DNA of 64,000 nt from Hymenobacter sp. BT559. GTDB taxonomy: Bacteria; Bacteroidota; Bacteroidia; Cytophagales; Hymenobacteraceae. The position numbers were made by a program, and so were the translations under genes. Positions within the stretch are counted from its first letter, which is position 1; each line of letters starts with the position of its first letter. Below the pieces are notes generated by a model, which made no database searches, was not told the origin of the DNA, and saw nothing but the letters and a program-made list of their open reading frames with translations. The stretch is taken from contig NZ_JAELXV010000007.1 of NCBI RefSeq assembly GCF_016427535.1, positions 124,001-188,000 on the forward strand. The letters are read 5' to 3'. Below are positions 18,744 through 27,705 of this stretch, in pieces.

Positions 18744-19487
18744 ATGAGCAGTGAGCAATTAGCAGAGGGCGTAGCGCAGTCAGACGATGCCTCAAAAATA
18801 GAGGTACGCACCACGGCCGATGGTTCGCCAACGCTCTACGTGCCGGCGCTCAACGAGCACTACCACTCGCACCACGGCGCGGCCCAAGAGTCGCGCCACG
18901 TCTTCATCGCGGCGGGCTTGCAGCCACTGCTCGATGCGGGATTGGGGCAGCCAGATGAGGGACCAGTACGCATTCTAGAGATAGGATTGGGCACCGGACT
19001 TAATGCATTGCTAACGGTAGAAGCAGCAGTGGAAGCCCAAGCCATCATTGACTATGATGGTTACGAAACCAATCCTTTACCACCTGCCGTAGTAGCTGCG
19101 CTAGCGCCGCAGTGGGACAATAATAGTTTCCTTAGAGCGGCCTTTGAACAGTTACACGCGTCCTCTTGGGGATGGAATGAGTCATTCCAGTTTGACGAGG
19201 TTAGGCGTATGACCAAAATTCAGCAGCCCATTCAGAATGCTGATTTACCCGCTAATAGGTACAACCTCATTTACTTCGACGCCTTCGCGCCCGAAAAGCA
19301 ACCCGAACTGTGGACCGAAGATGTCTTTGCGAAGCTCTACGCGGCGGCCGCACCCGGCGCGGTGCTGGTAAGCTACTGCGCTCAGGGCCAATTCCGGCGC
19401 AATCTGCGGGCGGCGGGCTGGCTCACCGAGAAGCTACCCGGCCCACCCGGCAAGCGCGAAATGACGCGGGCGCGGAAAGCCAGCTGA
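18744..19487 (+). CDS. mnmD: tRNA 5-methylaminomethyl-2-thiouridine methyltransferase, MnmD type
   Basis: A 247-residue stand-alone version of the MnmC methyltransferase domain (DUF752), which completes mnm5s2U34 in tRNA. LNEHYHSHHGAAQESRHVFI opens the core, ILEIGLGTGLNALLT is the SAM-binding motif, and YFDAFAPEKQPELWTEDVF and GPPGKREMTRA are typical of the family. The first ~17 residues are not conserved in character, and the ATG lies in a stretch (GAGCAGTGAGCAATTAGCAG) built of the AT-rich repeat words found elsewhere in the window. The start therefore seems to be repeat-derived. Confidence 0.88.
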   Translation: MSSEQLAEGVAQSDDASKIEVRTTADGSPTLYVPALNEHYHSHHGAAQESRHVFIAAGLQPLLDAGLGQPDEGPVRILEIGLGTGLNALLTVEAAVEAQAIIDYDGYETNPLPPAVVAALAPQWDNNSFLRAAFEQLHASSWGWNESFQFDEVRRMTKIQQPIQNADLPANRYNLIYFDAFAPEKQPELWTEDVFAKLYAAAAPGAVLVSYCAQGQFRRNLRAAGWLTEKLPGPPGKREMTRARKAS

Positions 19488-19619
19488 GGTAACCAAGTAT
19501 CGCGATTTTTGATTTTAAGCGAAAAGAACTACCTTCAGCGCTCAGGCTGCGTTAAATAAGGATTATTGCCCTCGCGCGGCAGCCGGCGCCGAGCGCTCAC
19601 CCCCTTATTTCTTGCCGCT

Positions 19620-19931
19620 ATGACCTCCGATTCAGTTGAAATTTATTGCCCCTGCTGTCACTGGGAGCCCGATGGCCGGGCGCACTGGCAGTGCACCTGC
19701 GGCTACGTCTGGAACAGCTTCGAGACAGCCGCCGTATGCCCCAAGTGCCAGTACCGCTGGAAAATATCGCAGTGCCCGGCCGCGGCTGGCGGTTGCGGAG
19801 CCGTATCGCCGCATGTAGATTGGTACCACGGGCTTGATAGCTTAGTGGAGGAGCTTGTCGAAGAAACCGAGCACGCCGAAGCCGCCGCACACGCGCACGT
19901 TGCCGTAAGTTGCGCGGCAAATGAGTCGTAA
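19620..19931 (+). CDS. Zinc-ribbon protein
   Basis: A 103-residue protein with several Cys pairs: CPCC near residue 10, CTCGY near 26, CPKCQ near 41, then CPAAAGGCG. These can form one or two zinc ribbons. The C-terminus is acidic (VEELVEETEHAEAAAHAH). I know no function. It overlaps the next gene by 11 bases, so it is probably co-translated with the DUF2157 membrane protein. Confidence 0.7.
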   Translation: MTSDSVEIYCPCCHWEPDGRAHWQCTCGYVWNSFETAAVCPKCQYRWKISQCPAAAGGCGAVSPHVDWYHGLDSLVEELVEETEHAEAAAHAHVAVSCAANES

Positions 19932-21189
19932 ATTCCTCGAAACTGAAAGCCCAGCCTGGGTAGCCGACGGCCTCATCACGGCCGAGCAGCAGCAGCGCCT
20001 GCTGGCCCGCTACCCGCCCGATGCGGTGCAGGCCGTGGGTTTGCTGCCGCTCCTAGGTAGCATTTTGCTGCTGCTGAGCGCCCTTAGCGTGGTGGCCGCC
20101 AACTGGCAGAGTCTGCCTACGCAGGTGCGCCTAGGGCTGCTACTGGCCACGCTGGCCGCCACTTACGCGGGCGGCGAGTACTTTCTGAAGCGCGGCAATA
20201 GGCGCGTGGGCCACGGGCTCATTGGGTTGGGTCTGGTGGTATTTGGGGTTAGCATCATTCTCACCAGCCAGCTCTACCAGTTGGTAGGCTACGACGTGAG
20301 CGGCCTGCTGGCCTGGGTAGTAGTGGGCGTGCTGCTGAGCTACATCTATGAAAGCCAGACCCTAGTGCTATTGCCCATCGTCATCGGGGCGGCGGTGCAA
20401 ACGTATTGCACGCAGGCGCTGGGCTTGTTTAGCTACGCTACCATGGGGCTGGTGGCGCTGGGCAGCGGCTACCGCTGGTGGCGGCGGCCCGATACTATCG
20501 TGGCCTCAGTGCTGGCGGTGGGGCTGCTGTGGCAGGCGGCGCTGTGGGTGGCGCTGAGCCACGCCAAAATCACTTGGTTCTTCATTCCGGCCATGCTCGT
20601 GTACGCGGCCGGCGACTGGCACCGCGAGCGCCCAGCCAGCCGCGCCCTGCAAGGGCCGCCGCTGGTGGCAGCTTACTTGTTTGCGCTAGGGCTGGCGCTG
20701 TTTGGCGAAACCGACCAATACGCGGGGCTGCTGCGCCCGCCGGTGCTAGCCTACCTAGGGGCGCTGGCGGCGGTGTTTGGGCTGTCGGTGGCGGGCAAGC
20801 GCCAGCGCGGCCGGCTGGCCTCGCTACCCGACTGGCTCCTGCTGCTGCCGGGCTTCTACCTGCCGGGCGGGCTGCCGCTGGCCATTGCCACGCTGGTGGT
20901 GCTGTACGCGCACGCCGGCTCGGTGCTGGCCCGCGCCCACCGCTCGGGCGAGGCCGAGCAGCTCACCCTAGGTACCGTGCTGTTTGTGGTGGCAACCATG
21001 GTGGCTTACTTCAAGCTCACTTGGGCGTTTCTCGACAAGTCGCTGTTCTTCCTGATTGGGGGGGTGCTGCTGCTGAGCATGAGCTGGTACCTGCGCCGCC
21101 GCAATGCCCAGCGCCTCGCCGCTGGCGTGGCCATCGGGGCGGCGAGCCCCACGCCGCCACCCACTTCCGACCAACGCCCCACCGCCTAA
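19921..21189 (+). CDS. DUF2157 integral membrane protein
   Basis: A 422-residue protein. The N-terminal 50 residues (WVADGLITAEQQQRLLARY) are the cytoplasmic helical start of DUF2157. About ten or more membrane segments follow. The function of the family is unknown. It is usually followed by a GDYXXLXY-type protein, as here. The stop codon overlaps the next ATG by one base, pointing to translational coupling. Confidence 0.85.
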   Translation: MSRKFLETESPAWVADGLITAEQQQRLLARYPPDAVQAVGLLPLLGSILLLLSALSVVAANWQSLPTQVRLGLLLATLAATYAGGEYFLKRGNRRVGHGLIGLGLVVFGVSIILTSQLYQLVGYDVSGLLAWVVVGVLLSYIYESQTLVLLPIVIGAAVQTYCTQALGLFSYATMGLVALGSGYRWWRRPDTIVASVLAVGLLWQAALWVALSHAKITWFFIPAMLVYAAGDWHRERPASRALQGPPLVAAYLFALGLALFGETDQYAGLLRPPVLAYLGALAAVFGLSVAGKRQRGRLASLPDWLLLLPGFYLPGGLPLAIATLVVLYAHAGSVLARAHRSGEAEQLTLGTVLFVVATMVAYFKLTWAFLDKSLFFLIGGVLLLSMSWYLRRRNAQRLAAGVAIGAASPTPPPTSDQRPTA

Positions 21190-21731
21190 TGCCCACTAGC
21201 TCTACTCCCTCCCACCGCATGCTGGTGCGGCTGCTGGTGGCGGCCCAGCTACTTTACGTGCTGGGCGTGGCCGGTGCCGGCTACGCCACCACGGCCTACG
21301 GCCAGCATATTGCGCTGGCTACCAGTCCCGTCGATTTGCACAGCTTGCAGTACGAGAGCTTTGTGCGCCTGCGCTACACCGTTGGCGAGGCGCCGCTCAC
21401 GGCTTGGCGCGGCCCTACCCCACCCCAGCGCCGCCAGAGCGTATATGTGCTCCTCAACGCTGGTGCCGATAGCCTAGCCACCGTAGCCGGCATCTACGAT
21501 GCGGCCCCGCGCCCCGCCGCGGGCCAGGCCGTGCTGCGCGGCTGGGTCACCGATGTGTTTCCTCGCACCCTAGGGCTGCGCTACAACCTAGAGCGATACT
21601 ACGTGCCCGGTGACAGCCCCCTGCGCCTCGGCAAAACCAGCCCGGCCGTGCGCGTGCAGGTCAGTATCGCGCCCTGGGGCCAGGCCCGCATCGAGTCGGT
21701 GCGGCTGCTGCGGCCTACTGCCGCCCGTTAA
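21189..21731 (+). CDS. GDYXXLXY-family membrane-anchored protein
   Basis: A 180-residue protein with one N-terminal membrane segment (MLVRLLVAAQLLYVLGVAGAGYA). Its extracytoplasmic beta domain contains ESFVRLRYTVGE, a variant of the GDYxxLxY motif, then VYVLLNAG, LRGWVTD and LRYNLERYYVPG. Partnering with DUF2157 is typical. The reading frame is open far upstream (to 20478), but that part is antisense noise within the previous gene. Its last 17 bases overlap the convergent ExbD-like gene. Confidence 0.8.
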   Translation: MPTSSTPSHRMLVRLLVAAQLLYVLGVAGAGYATTAYGQHIALATSPVDLHSLQYESFVRLRYTVGEAPLTAWRGPTPPQRRQSVYVLLNAGADSLATVAGIYDAAPRPAAGQAVLRGWVTDVFPRTLGLRYNLERYYVPGDSPLRLGKTSPAVRVQVSIAPWGQARIESVRLLRPTAAR

Positions 21732-22179
21732 GGTGGAGCAGCTGGCGGTCGGCATCCGTGGGCGTAACAATCTTGTACGCTCGCTGGCCGGCGATATTCA
21801 TCTCGTCTAAGATGTTGGCCAGCGCCTTGTAGTTGTTATCTGCGACAGGCTTGATAAAAATGGTAGCCTTGCTGTGCTGCTGCCACGCCTTAATGGCCTG
21901 CCGAATAGGTTGGGCCGGAGTAGCCGCGTGCAGGCTATCGGCAGCCGTAGGGGTAGCTTCGCCAAAGTAGTAATACAGCTGGTTGCCATTGCCCAGCAAG
22001 ATGGTGAGCGCCTCGGCCGGTGAGCCCACTGGCTCTTTAGCCGCCGGGGCGGACATCGACAGCTGCAATACCCGCGGCTTGCTGATGGTATGAATCACCA
22101 AAAACAACGATGGCAAAAGCGCAACGACGGCAACCAGAGCTAGCAGCCCTACCCGCCACTTTATTTTAGAAGATGCCAT
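21715..22179 (-). CDS. Degenerate ExbD-like protein lacking the membrane Asp
   Basis: A 154-residue paralogue of the ExbD protein encoded just upstream at 22327-22854. After the membrane segment the two align well: KPRVLQLSM against KPRVMQLTM, LTILLGNGNQLYYYFG against MTIVLGKNHQLHYYFG, ILDEMNI and DADRQLL in both. But the membrane helix here (GLLALVAVVALLPSLFLVIH) has no Asp and the DMTPMVD motif is gone. The proton-conducting residue of ExbD is therefore missing. It may be a regulatory or structural partner, or on its way out. Confidence 0.8.
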   Translation of the reverse strand: MASSKIKWRVGLLALVAVVALLPSLFLVIHTISKPRVLQLSMSAPAAKEPVGSPAEALTILLGNGNQLYYYFGEATPTAADSLHAATPAQPIRQAIKAWQQHSKATIFIKPVADNNYKALANILDEMNIAGQRAYKIVTPTDADRQLLHLNGRQ

Positions 22180-22326
22180 AAGACGGGGCAGCTAACCTGA
22201 AGTCGATACAAGTTTTATAAGGGCAGCAATATCAATTCATTTTGTTTGCTCGCCAACAGGCAGCATCACTGTGCTTGCTACAAGGCTAGCCCATCCTTCA
22301 TTATCAGTCAGTGAAGAACGGCGCTC

Positions 22327-22854
22327 CTACTGCTTTTTGTTAGCCTCTAGCAGTTGGCGGTCGGCGTCGCCTAGGTCGGTGAGGGCGTATTTCTGCTGGT
22401 CGGTGATGTTCATTTCATCCAGAATATCCACCATATCGCGATAGGTAGCCTGCGGGCCGGGCTTGATGAGCACAACCGGCTTAGGCTGCTGACTTTGCCG
22501 CGCCAGCAATGCCTGGCGAATGCCCCGCGGCCCAAAGTTGGTGGTCTGGAGCGTGGGCACCGGCACGGTGGGGTCGGCGGGCGCATACAAGCCAAAGTAG
22601 TAGTGCAGCTGGTGATTTTTACCAAGCACAATGGTCATAGCCTGCTTGTTGGCTACCAGGGCGGGCTGTTTTTTATCGGGCACCGGCATGGTCAGCTGCA
22701 TCACCCGCGGCTTGGCGAAGGTGGTGGTGAGCATGAAAAAGGTCAGTAGCAGGAAAGCCAGGTCTACCATCGGCGTCATGTCGAGGTGAAAGCTGTGCTT
22801 GCGGGCACGCGGCTTTTTACCGGCCTTGGGAGTGGGTTGCTGAATGGCAGCCAT
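22327..22854 (-). CDS. ExbD/TolR-family biopolymer transport protein
   Basis: A 175-residue ExbD-type protein. A basic cytoplasmic N-terminus (PKAGKKPRARKH) is followed by LDMTPMVDLAFLLLTFFMLTT, with the essential Asp at residue 31, then a periplasmic domain. ExbD works with ExbB to harvest proton motive force for TonB, but no exbB or tonB lies next to it. The periplasmic half has a long insert (about 70-110) also seen in Bacteroidota homologues. Its degenerate paralogue follows 147 bases downstream. Confidence 0.88.
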   Translation of the reverse strand: MAAIQQPTPKAGKKPRARKHSFHLDMTPMVDLAFLLLTFFMLTTTFAKPRVMQLTMPVPDKKQPALVANKQAMTIVLGKNHQLHYYFGLYAPADPTVPVPTLQTTNFGPRGIRQALLARQSQQPKPVVLIKPGPQATYRDMVDILDEMNITDQQKYALTDLGDADRQLLEANKKQ

Positions 22855-22945
22855 AGCGAAAAAAGTAGGAGGTGACCGGCTGCACCCGCGCTGCCACCAA
22901 GCAGCGCTACCACAGGCAGCAGCCTACCTTCCCGATGCTTTTCGC

Positions 22946-23542
22946 TCAAAAATTCCACACCCCGCCCGGCGTAATGCAGGCGTGCAACGGTACGTCGGTG
23001 GGCAGCACATCGGCTATTTCCGCCAGCGGCTCATCGTCTAACAAGCTGAGCCCGATGAACAAAGCATCAGGACGGCATTCGGCCAAAAACCGGTCGTAGA
23101 AACCGCCGCCATAGCCCACACGGTGGCCGCGCTGGTCGCAGGCCAGCAGCGGCACCAGCACGGCATCGAGCTGCACGGGCTGCACTTCGGTACCTAGGGC
23201 GGCCGCTGGCTCAGGAATGCCCCAGCGGCTGGTGATGAGTGGCGTACTGGGCGTCAGTTCATAGTGCCATAAGGATATGCCATCGGGCTGCACCACGGGC
23301 GCGGCCAGCCGCAAGCCCGTTTCCTCGGCCCACACCCGCTGAATTATCGGCCAAGTATCAGGTTCATTCTTAGCCAGCAAAGGCAAAAAAACGTGCAACC
23401 AGCGCCACTGGCCCACCGGAAACTGCGCAAAAAAGCCCGCGCACAGCTGGGCGCTGCGGCGGGCTACTTCGGCGGCGGATAGCGCCCTGCGCTGCGCTAG
23501 GGCGGCGCGGCGCAGGGCGGCTTTGGTAGTCGCCGGGGCCAC
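22946..23542 (-). CDS. 5-formyltetrahydrofolate cyclo-ligase
   Basis: A 198-residue ATP-dependent enzyme that converts 5-formyl-THF to 5,10-methenyl-THF. The diagnostic RVGYGGGFYDRFL lies at about residues 148-160. Basic residues in the N-terminal helix (KAALRRAALAQRRAL) bind ATP/folate. The start is a GTG that follows the galK stop codon directly, so the two genes are transcribed and translated together. Confidence 0.92.
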   Translation of the reverse strand: MAPATTKAALRRAALAQRRALSAAEVARRSAQLCAGFFAQFPVGQWRWLHVFLPLLAKNEPDTWPIIQRVWAEETGLRLAAPVVQPDGISLWHYELTPSTPLITSRWGIPEPAAALGTEVQPVQLDAVLVPLLACDQRGHRVGYGGGFYDRFLAECRPDALFIGLSLLDDEPLAEIADVLPTDVPLHACITPGGVWNF

Positions 23543-24706
<1,164 letters not shown>

Positions 24707-24874
24707 GCAAAAATCGGCTAAGCGAAGGAGGAAAAAAGGGCGGCCGTGGCCAACGCACCAGCGGCTGCCGGGGCGAAGGTAGCGCCCAACCTTTTGCCTC
24801 CGGAAAGAGTAAGCCTGCCTAGTACCGGGGCTACTGCCGTGGCGCCCGTCTTCCTTACCCTCTGCCTTCTCTCC

Positions 24875-25063
24875 ATGACTACTTCTCGGTTATCTCTACT
24901 CTTCGTGCTGGCTACGCTGGCCACCACGCTCACGGGCTGCGAGCTCGCAGGCGACCTCGTTAAAGGCGGCATCTGGATTGGTGTCATCGGCGTGTTTGTA
25001 GTCGTTGCCATCATCTTCTGGCTTGTGACTAAGCTCGGCGGCGGCAAAAACCCAGGCGCCTAG
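24875..25063 (+). CDS. Small lipoprotein with one membrane segment
   Basis: A 62-residue protein starting at the ATG at 24875. A lipobox (TLTGC, Cys at 19) is followed by GDLVKGGIWIGVIGVFVVVAIIFWLVTKLGGG, a membrane helix with a Gly-rich start. Such small proteins are common in Bacteroidota and often carry an unfounded enzyme name. Function is unknown. A strong terminator lies 28 bases after the stop, and the stop sits in CCTAGG. Confidence 0.75.
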   Translation: MTTSRLSLLFVLATLATTLTGCELAGDLVKGGIWIGVIGVFVVVAIIFWLVTKLGGGKNPGA

Positions 25064-25090
25064 GCTGCATTACTGCTTACCCATAAAAAA

Positions 25091-25124
25091 AGGCGCGGCC
25101 CCTACCTAGGGGCCGCGCCTTTTG
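25091..25124. terminator. Bidirectional terminator
   Basis: AGGCGCGGCCCC and GGGGCCGCGCCT pair perfectly around TACCTA, with an A run before and a T run after. It lies between the convergent genes ending at 25063 and 25141 and should serve both. Confidence 0.92.
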
Positions 25125-25140
25125 TGCTAGTGTCAGTGCG

Positions 25141-25803
25141 CTACGAGTTGCGCTTGGTAGGCATGGTGCCAATAATGTGGTCCCATAGCGTGCTGCTCAC
25201 GCCGAAAGCCACTTCATCTTGGCGGTAGTGGTGCTGGGCGTGGTGCGTCCACCATACTTTCAAGAAGTTTTTCGGCGGCGCGTACACGTGGATGGCGTAG
25301 TGCACAAACAGGTACATGGCGTAGCCAAACGTGAAGCCGGCTAGGATACCAAATGCCCAGTTGCCGAACACAAACCGGAAAATAAAGAACAGCAGCGAGG
25401 CCACAAACACCGTCAGAATGGGCGGCATGGCCAAGCGGGTTTCGTCTTTGGGATACTCGTGGTGCACACCGTGCATGGTGTACTGAAACTTGGCGCGCCC
25501 CGGCGTAGTGGCCGGAATGTGGTACACGTAGCGATGCACCAGGTATTCGACGAGGGAGAACAGCAGTAGGCCACCCAAAAACAGCCCCAGCCCACCTAGG
25601 CCCGCCACGAAGCCGTGCGTGATGCCATAATACAAACTCACCAGTGCCGTGGCAATAAATATGCTGACCGGCAAGGCAATGTGCGTGTGCGAAAGCCGCT
25701 CTAGCACCGGGTTTTTGAATAGCTGTGCCGAGCCTTTGTGCTTGGGCCGAACCGGTGCGGCAGCCGACTTAGCGGGCTGCTTTGTGACTGTGTCCATCTC
25801 CAT
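25141..25803 (-). CDS. Fatty acid hydroxylase / sterol desaturase-family protein
   Basis: A 220-residue membrane di-iron enzyme. Four hydrophobic segments are interrupted by the His clusters HRYVYH, HGVHHEYPKD, HYAIH and HHAQHHYRQD, which ligate the two irons. The pattern resembles fatty acid 2-hydroxylase rather than sterol desaturases, and 2-hydroxy fatty acids occur in Bacteroidota sphingolipids; the substrate is inference. A perfect -7 box lies 33 bases upstream of the ATG. Confidence 0.87.
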   Translation of the reverse strand: MEMDTVTKQPAKSAAAPVRPKHKGSAQLFKNPVLERLSHTHIALPVSIFIATALVSLYYGITHGFVAGLGGLGLFLGGLLLFSLVEYLVHRYVYHIPATTPGRAKFQYTMHGVHHEYPKDETRLAMPPILTVFVASLLFFIFRFVFGNWAFGILAGFTFGYAMYLFVHYAIHVYAPPKNFLKVWWTHHAQHHYRQDEVAFGVSSTLWDHIIGTMPTKRNS

Positions 25804-25835
25804 ACGAAAGCTGATAAAATTCAGGAATTAAACGG

Positions 25836-25843
25836 CAAATTTA
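25836..25843 (-). promoter_or_regulatory. -7 promoter box for the fatty acid hydroxylase gene
   Basis: On the minus strand TAAATTTG matches TAnnTTTG exactly, 33 bases before the ATG at 25803. It lies in the short AT-rich gap after aroK. Confidence 0.5.
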
Positions 25844-25857
25844 CGACAGACCACAGT

Positions 25858-26403
25858 TTAAGTTAAGTCTGGGCGAAAGTCCGCCTTAGCCAGCGCCGCC
25901 ACGATGGCGGGTGCCGTAGCAGCGCCCGCAAGCCGCAGGTGCGCCTGGCTATAGAACTGCTGGCGGGCGGCTAGGGTTCGGCTGAGCTGCTCAAAAAGTG
26001 CAGTTTCGGGCGATTCATGGGCCGCGGTGCCCGCCAAAAGTGGGCGCGAGCTACTGCCGCGCACCAAGCGCCGCACCAGCTCGGGCAGCGGCACATCGAG
26101 CCACAGCAGGAAGCCCGTAGCGCGCAGCACGCCTAGGTTATCGTGAAAGCAGGGCGTGCCGCCGCCCGTGGCCAGCACCAGCGGCGGGCCGGTGCGGGCG
26201 GCTACGGCGCGCAGAGCGTCGGCTTCGCGCTGCCGAAAGCCCGCCTCCCCTTCGGCCGCAAAAATTTCGGGTATCGTGCGCCCGGCCTGGGCAACAATGT
26301 CCACGTCCAAGTCCCGAAATTCGCGCTTGTAGTGCGCGGCTAAGCGGCGGCCAATGGTGGTTTTGCCCGAGCCCGGCAGGCCGATGAGGTATAGGTTATT
26401 CAA
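25858..26403 (-). CDS. aroK: Shikimate kinase
   Basis: Phosphorylates shikimate in aromatic amino acid synthesis. The P-loop GLPGSGKTT is near residue 8, followed by RDLDVDIVAQAG, ATGGGTP (shikimate binding) and RPLL in the lid. There is no ATG near the expected N-terminus: the codon giving the normal start (NNLYLIGL) is a TTG at 26403, and an earlier TTG lies at 26424. Both sit within the AT-rich repeat that separates this gene from the permease. The gene start is thus supplied by repeat sequence. Length from 26403 is 181 residues, normal for the family. Confidence 0.9.
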   Translation of the reverse strand: MNNLYLIGLPGSGKTTIGRRLAAHYKREFRDLDVDIVAQAGRTIPEIFAAEGEAGFRQREADALRAVAARTGPPLVLATGGGTPCFHDNLGVLRATGFLLWLDVPLPELVRRLVRGSSSRPLLAGTAAHESPETALFEQLSRTLAARQQFYSQAHLRLAGAATAPAIVAALAKADFRPDLT

Positions 26404-26415
26404 TGAGCAATGAAT

Positions 26416-26489
26416 AGTGAGCAATTGACAGTGAGCAATGATTAGACCATGCGTGCAGTCTGCTCATTGCTCACTGTTAATTGCTAATT
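26416..26489. repeat. AT-rich hairpin of recurring words (family B)
   Basis: Left arm 26416-26441 and right arm 26464-26489 are inverted copies with three mismatches, made of the words GAGCAATGA and AATTGAC. The right arm also encodes the last codon and TAG stop of the permease at 26484; just left of the left arm lie the TTG starts of aroK. Confidence 0.85.
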
Positions 26490-27545
26490 GATTTTCACCC
26501 TAGGGTCGAGCAGGGCGTAGAGCATATCTACGGCGATGTTGACCAGCACAAAAATGGCGGCCACAAATAGCGTGGCCCCCATCACGACCGGGAAATCCAG
26601 GTTTTCGACGGCCCGCAGCGTCACGGTGCCCAGGCCCTTCCAGTTGAAGATATATTCGATAAAGAAGGCGCCCGCCATTAGCGAGGCCAGCCAGCCTGAC
26701 ACAGCCGTCACCACGGGGTTGAGAGCATTGCGCAGAGCGTGGCGCCACACGGTGCTGCCGCCACTCAGGCCCTTGGCGCGGGCCGTGCGGATGTAGTCTT
26801 GGCTCAGCACATCGAGCATGGAGGAGCGCGTGAGCTGCATGATGATGGCTAGCGGCCGCACCCCTAGGGCCACAGCGGGCAGCAAGAGGTTGCGCAGCAC
26901 CAAGTGGCTTTCGCCCGTGAAGGGGTCGGTTTCGTAGAGCTGTCCGGTCAGGCTCAGGCCCGTCCAGTGGCTCCAGTAAAAGCCAAACGTGACCGCAATG
27001 AGGATGGCCGCCACAAACGAGGGCACCGAAATACCCAGCACCGAGGTAGTTACCAGCGCCCTATCGAGCCACGACTGCGGCCGCAGGGCCGCCGCTACTC
27101 CTAGGGCCACGCCGCCCACCGCCGCCAGCAGCATGGCCGCCAGCGCCAACCACAGCGTGCCCGGAAAGTAGCTGAGCAGCAGCGTCAGCACGTCTTGGTT
27201 GCTTTGAAAGGAGCGGCGCAGGTAAGGCCATTTCAACACCACCGCGCGCTGGCCGCCTACCGGCAGCAGCGCCACGCCGCCGTAGCGCGCTACCCCCGCC
27301 GAGTCGCGCGGGTGCACACCCAGCGGCGAGGCATCGTTGAGGTAGCCGAGCAGGCGGCTGGGCAGCGGCTCATCGAGCCCTAGGTCGGCCCGGATGGCGG
27401 CCTGCGTGCCTACATCGGAGCGCTGGCCCGCTAGTAGGGCGGCGGGGTCGCCGGGCAGCACATTAAACAGAAAAAACACCACCGTAGCCACGCCCACCAG
27501 CACGAGCAAGCCCTGACCTAGGCGGCGAAGTAGAAAAGAAAGCAT
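26484..27545 (-). CDS. DppB-type ABC transporter permease
   Basis: A 353-residue inner-membrane permease of the peptide/nickel uptake type. LLRRLGQGLLVLVGVATVVFFLFNVLPGDP is the classic DppB start. The coupling motif is visible as RTARAKGLSGGSTVWRHALRNALNP. An unusual insert of roughly 40 residues at about 75-115 (PLGVHPRDSAGVARYGG) enlarges the first periplasmic loop. No DppC, ATPase or binding protein is adjacent, so it is an orphan here. Its last residue and stop codon fall within a family-B repeat. Confidence 0.9.
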   Translation of the reverse strand: MLSFLLRRLGQGLLVLVGVATVVFFLFNVLPGDPAALLAGQRSDVGTQAAIRADLGLDEPLPSRLLGYLNDASPLGVHPRDSAGVARYGGVALLPVGGQRAVVLKWPYLRRSFQSNQDVLTLLLSYFPGTLWLALAAMLLAAVGGVALGVAAALRPQSWLDRALVTTSVLGISVPSFVAAILIAVTFGFYWSHWTGLSLTGQLYETDPFTGESHLVLRNLLLPAVALGVRPLAIIMQLTRSSMLDVLSQDYIRTARAKGLSGGSTVWRHALRNALNPVVTAVSGWLASLMAGAFFIEYIFNWKGLGTVTLRAVENLDFPVVMGATLFVAAIFVLVNIAVDMLYALLDPRVKIN

Positions 27546-27550
27546 GTAAT

Positions 27551-27705
27551 AGTGCTTAGTTATTAGTGCTTAGTGCCTAATCGTTAGTGCTTAGTTATTA
27601 GTGCTTAGTGCCTAATCGTTAGTGCTTAGTTGCCGGCGCTTAATGCGCACTATTCTTTTAGCCTAAATTACTAAACACTAGCAACCAAGCATTAAGCACT
27701 ACTTA
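27551..27705. repeat. 35-bp tandem repeat plus inverted segment (family C)
   Basis: A 35-base unit (starting AGTGCTTAGTTATTAGTGCT) occurs at 27551-27585 and again, identical, at 27586-27620, with a third partial copy from 27621. The stretch at 27665-27705 carries degenerate reverse complements (CTAAACACTAGCAACCAAGC). It fills the whole gap between two minus-strand genes. The words CTTAGTTGTTAGTGC recur at 36900. Confidence 0.9.

Noticed and set aside
20478..21188. Long open frame upstream of the GDYXXLXY gene
   Set aside because: It overlaps the DUF2157 gene out of frame, is extreme in Arg/Ala/Gly and has no protein character. Only the part from 21189 is real.
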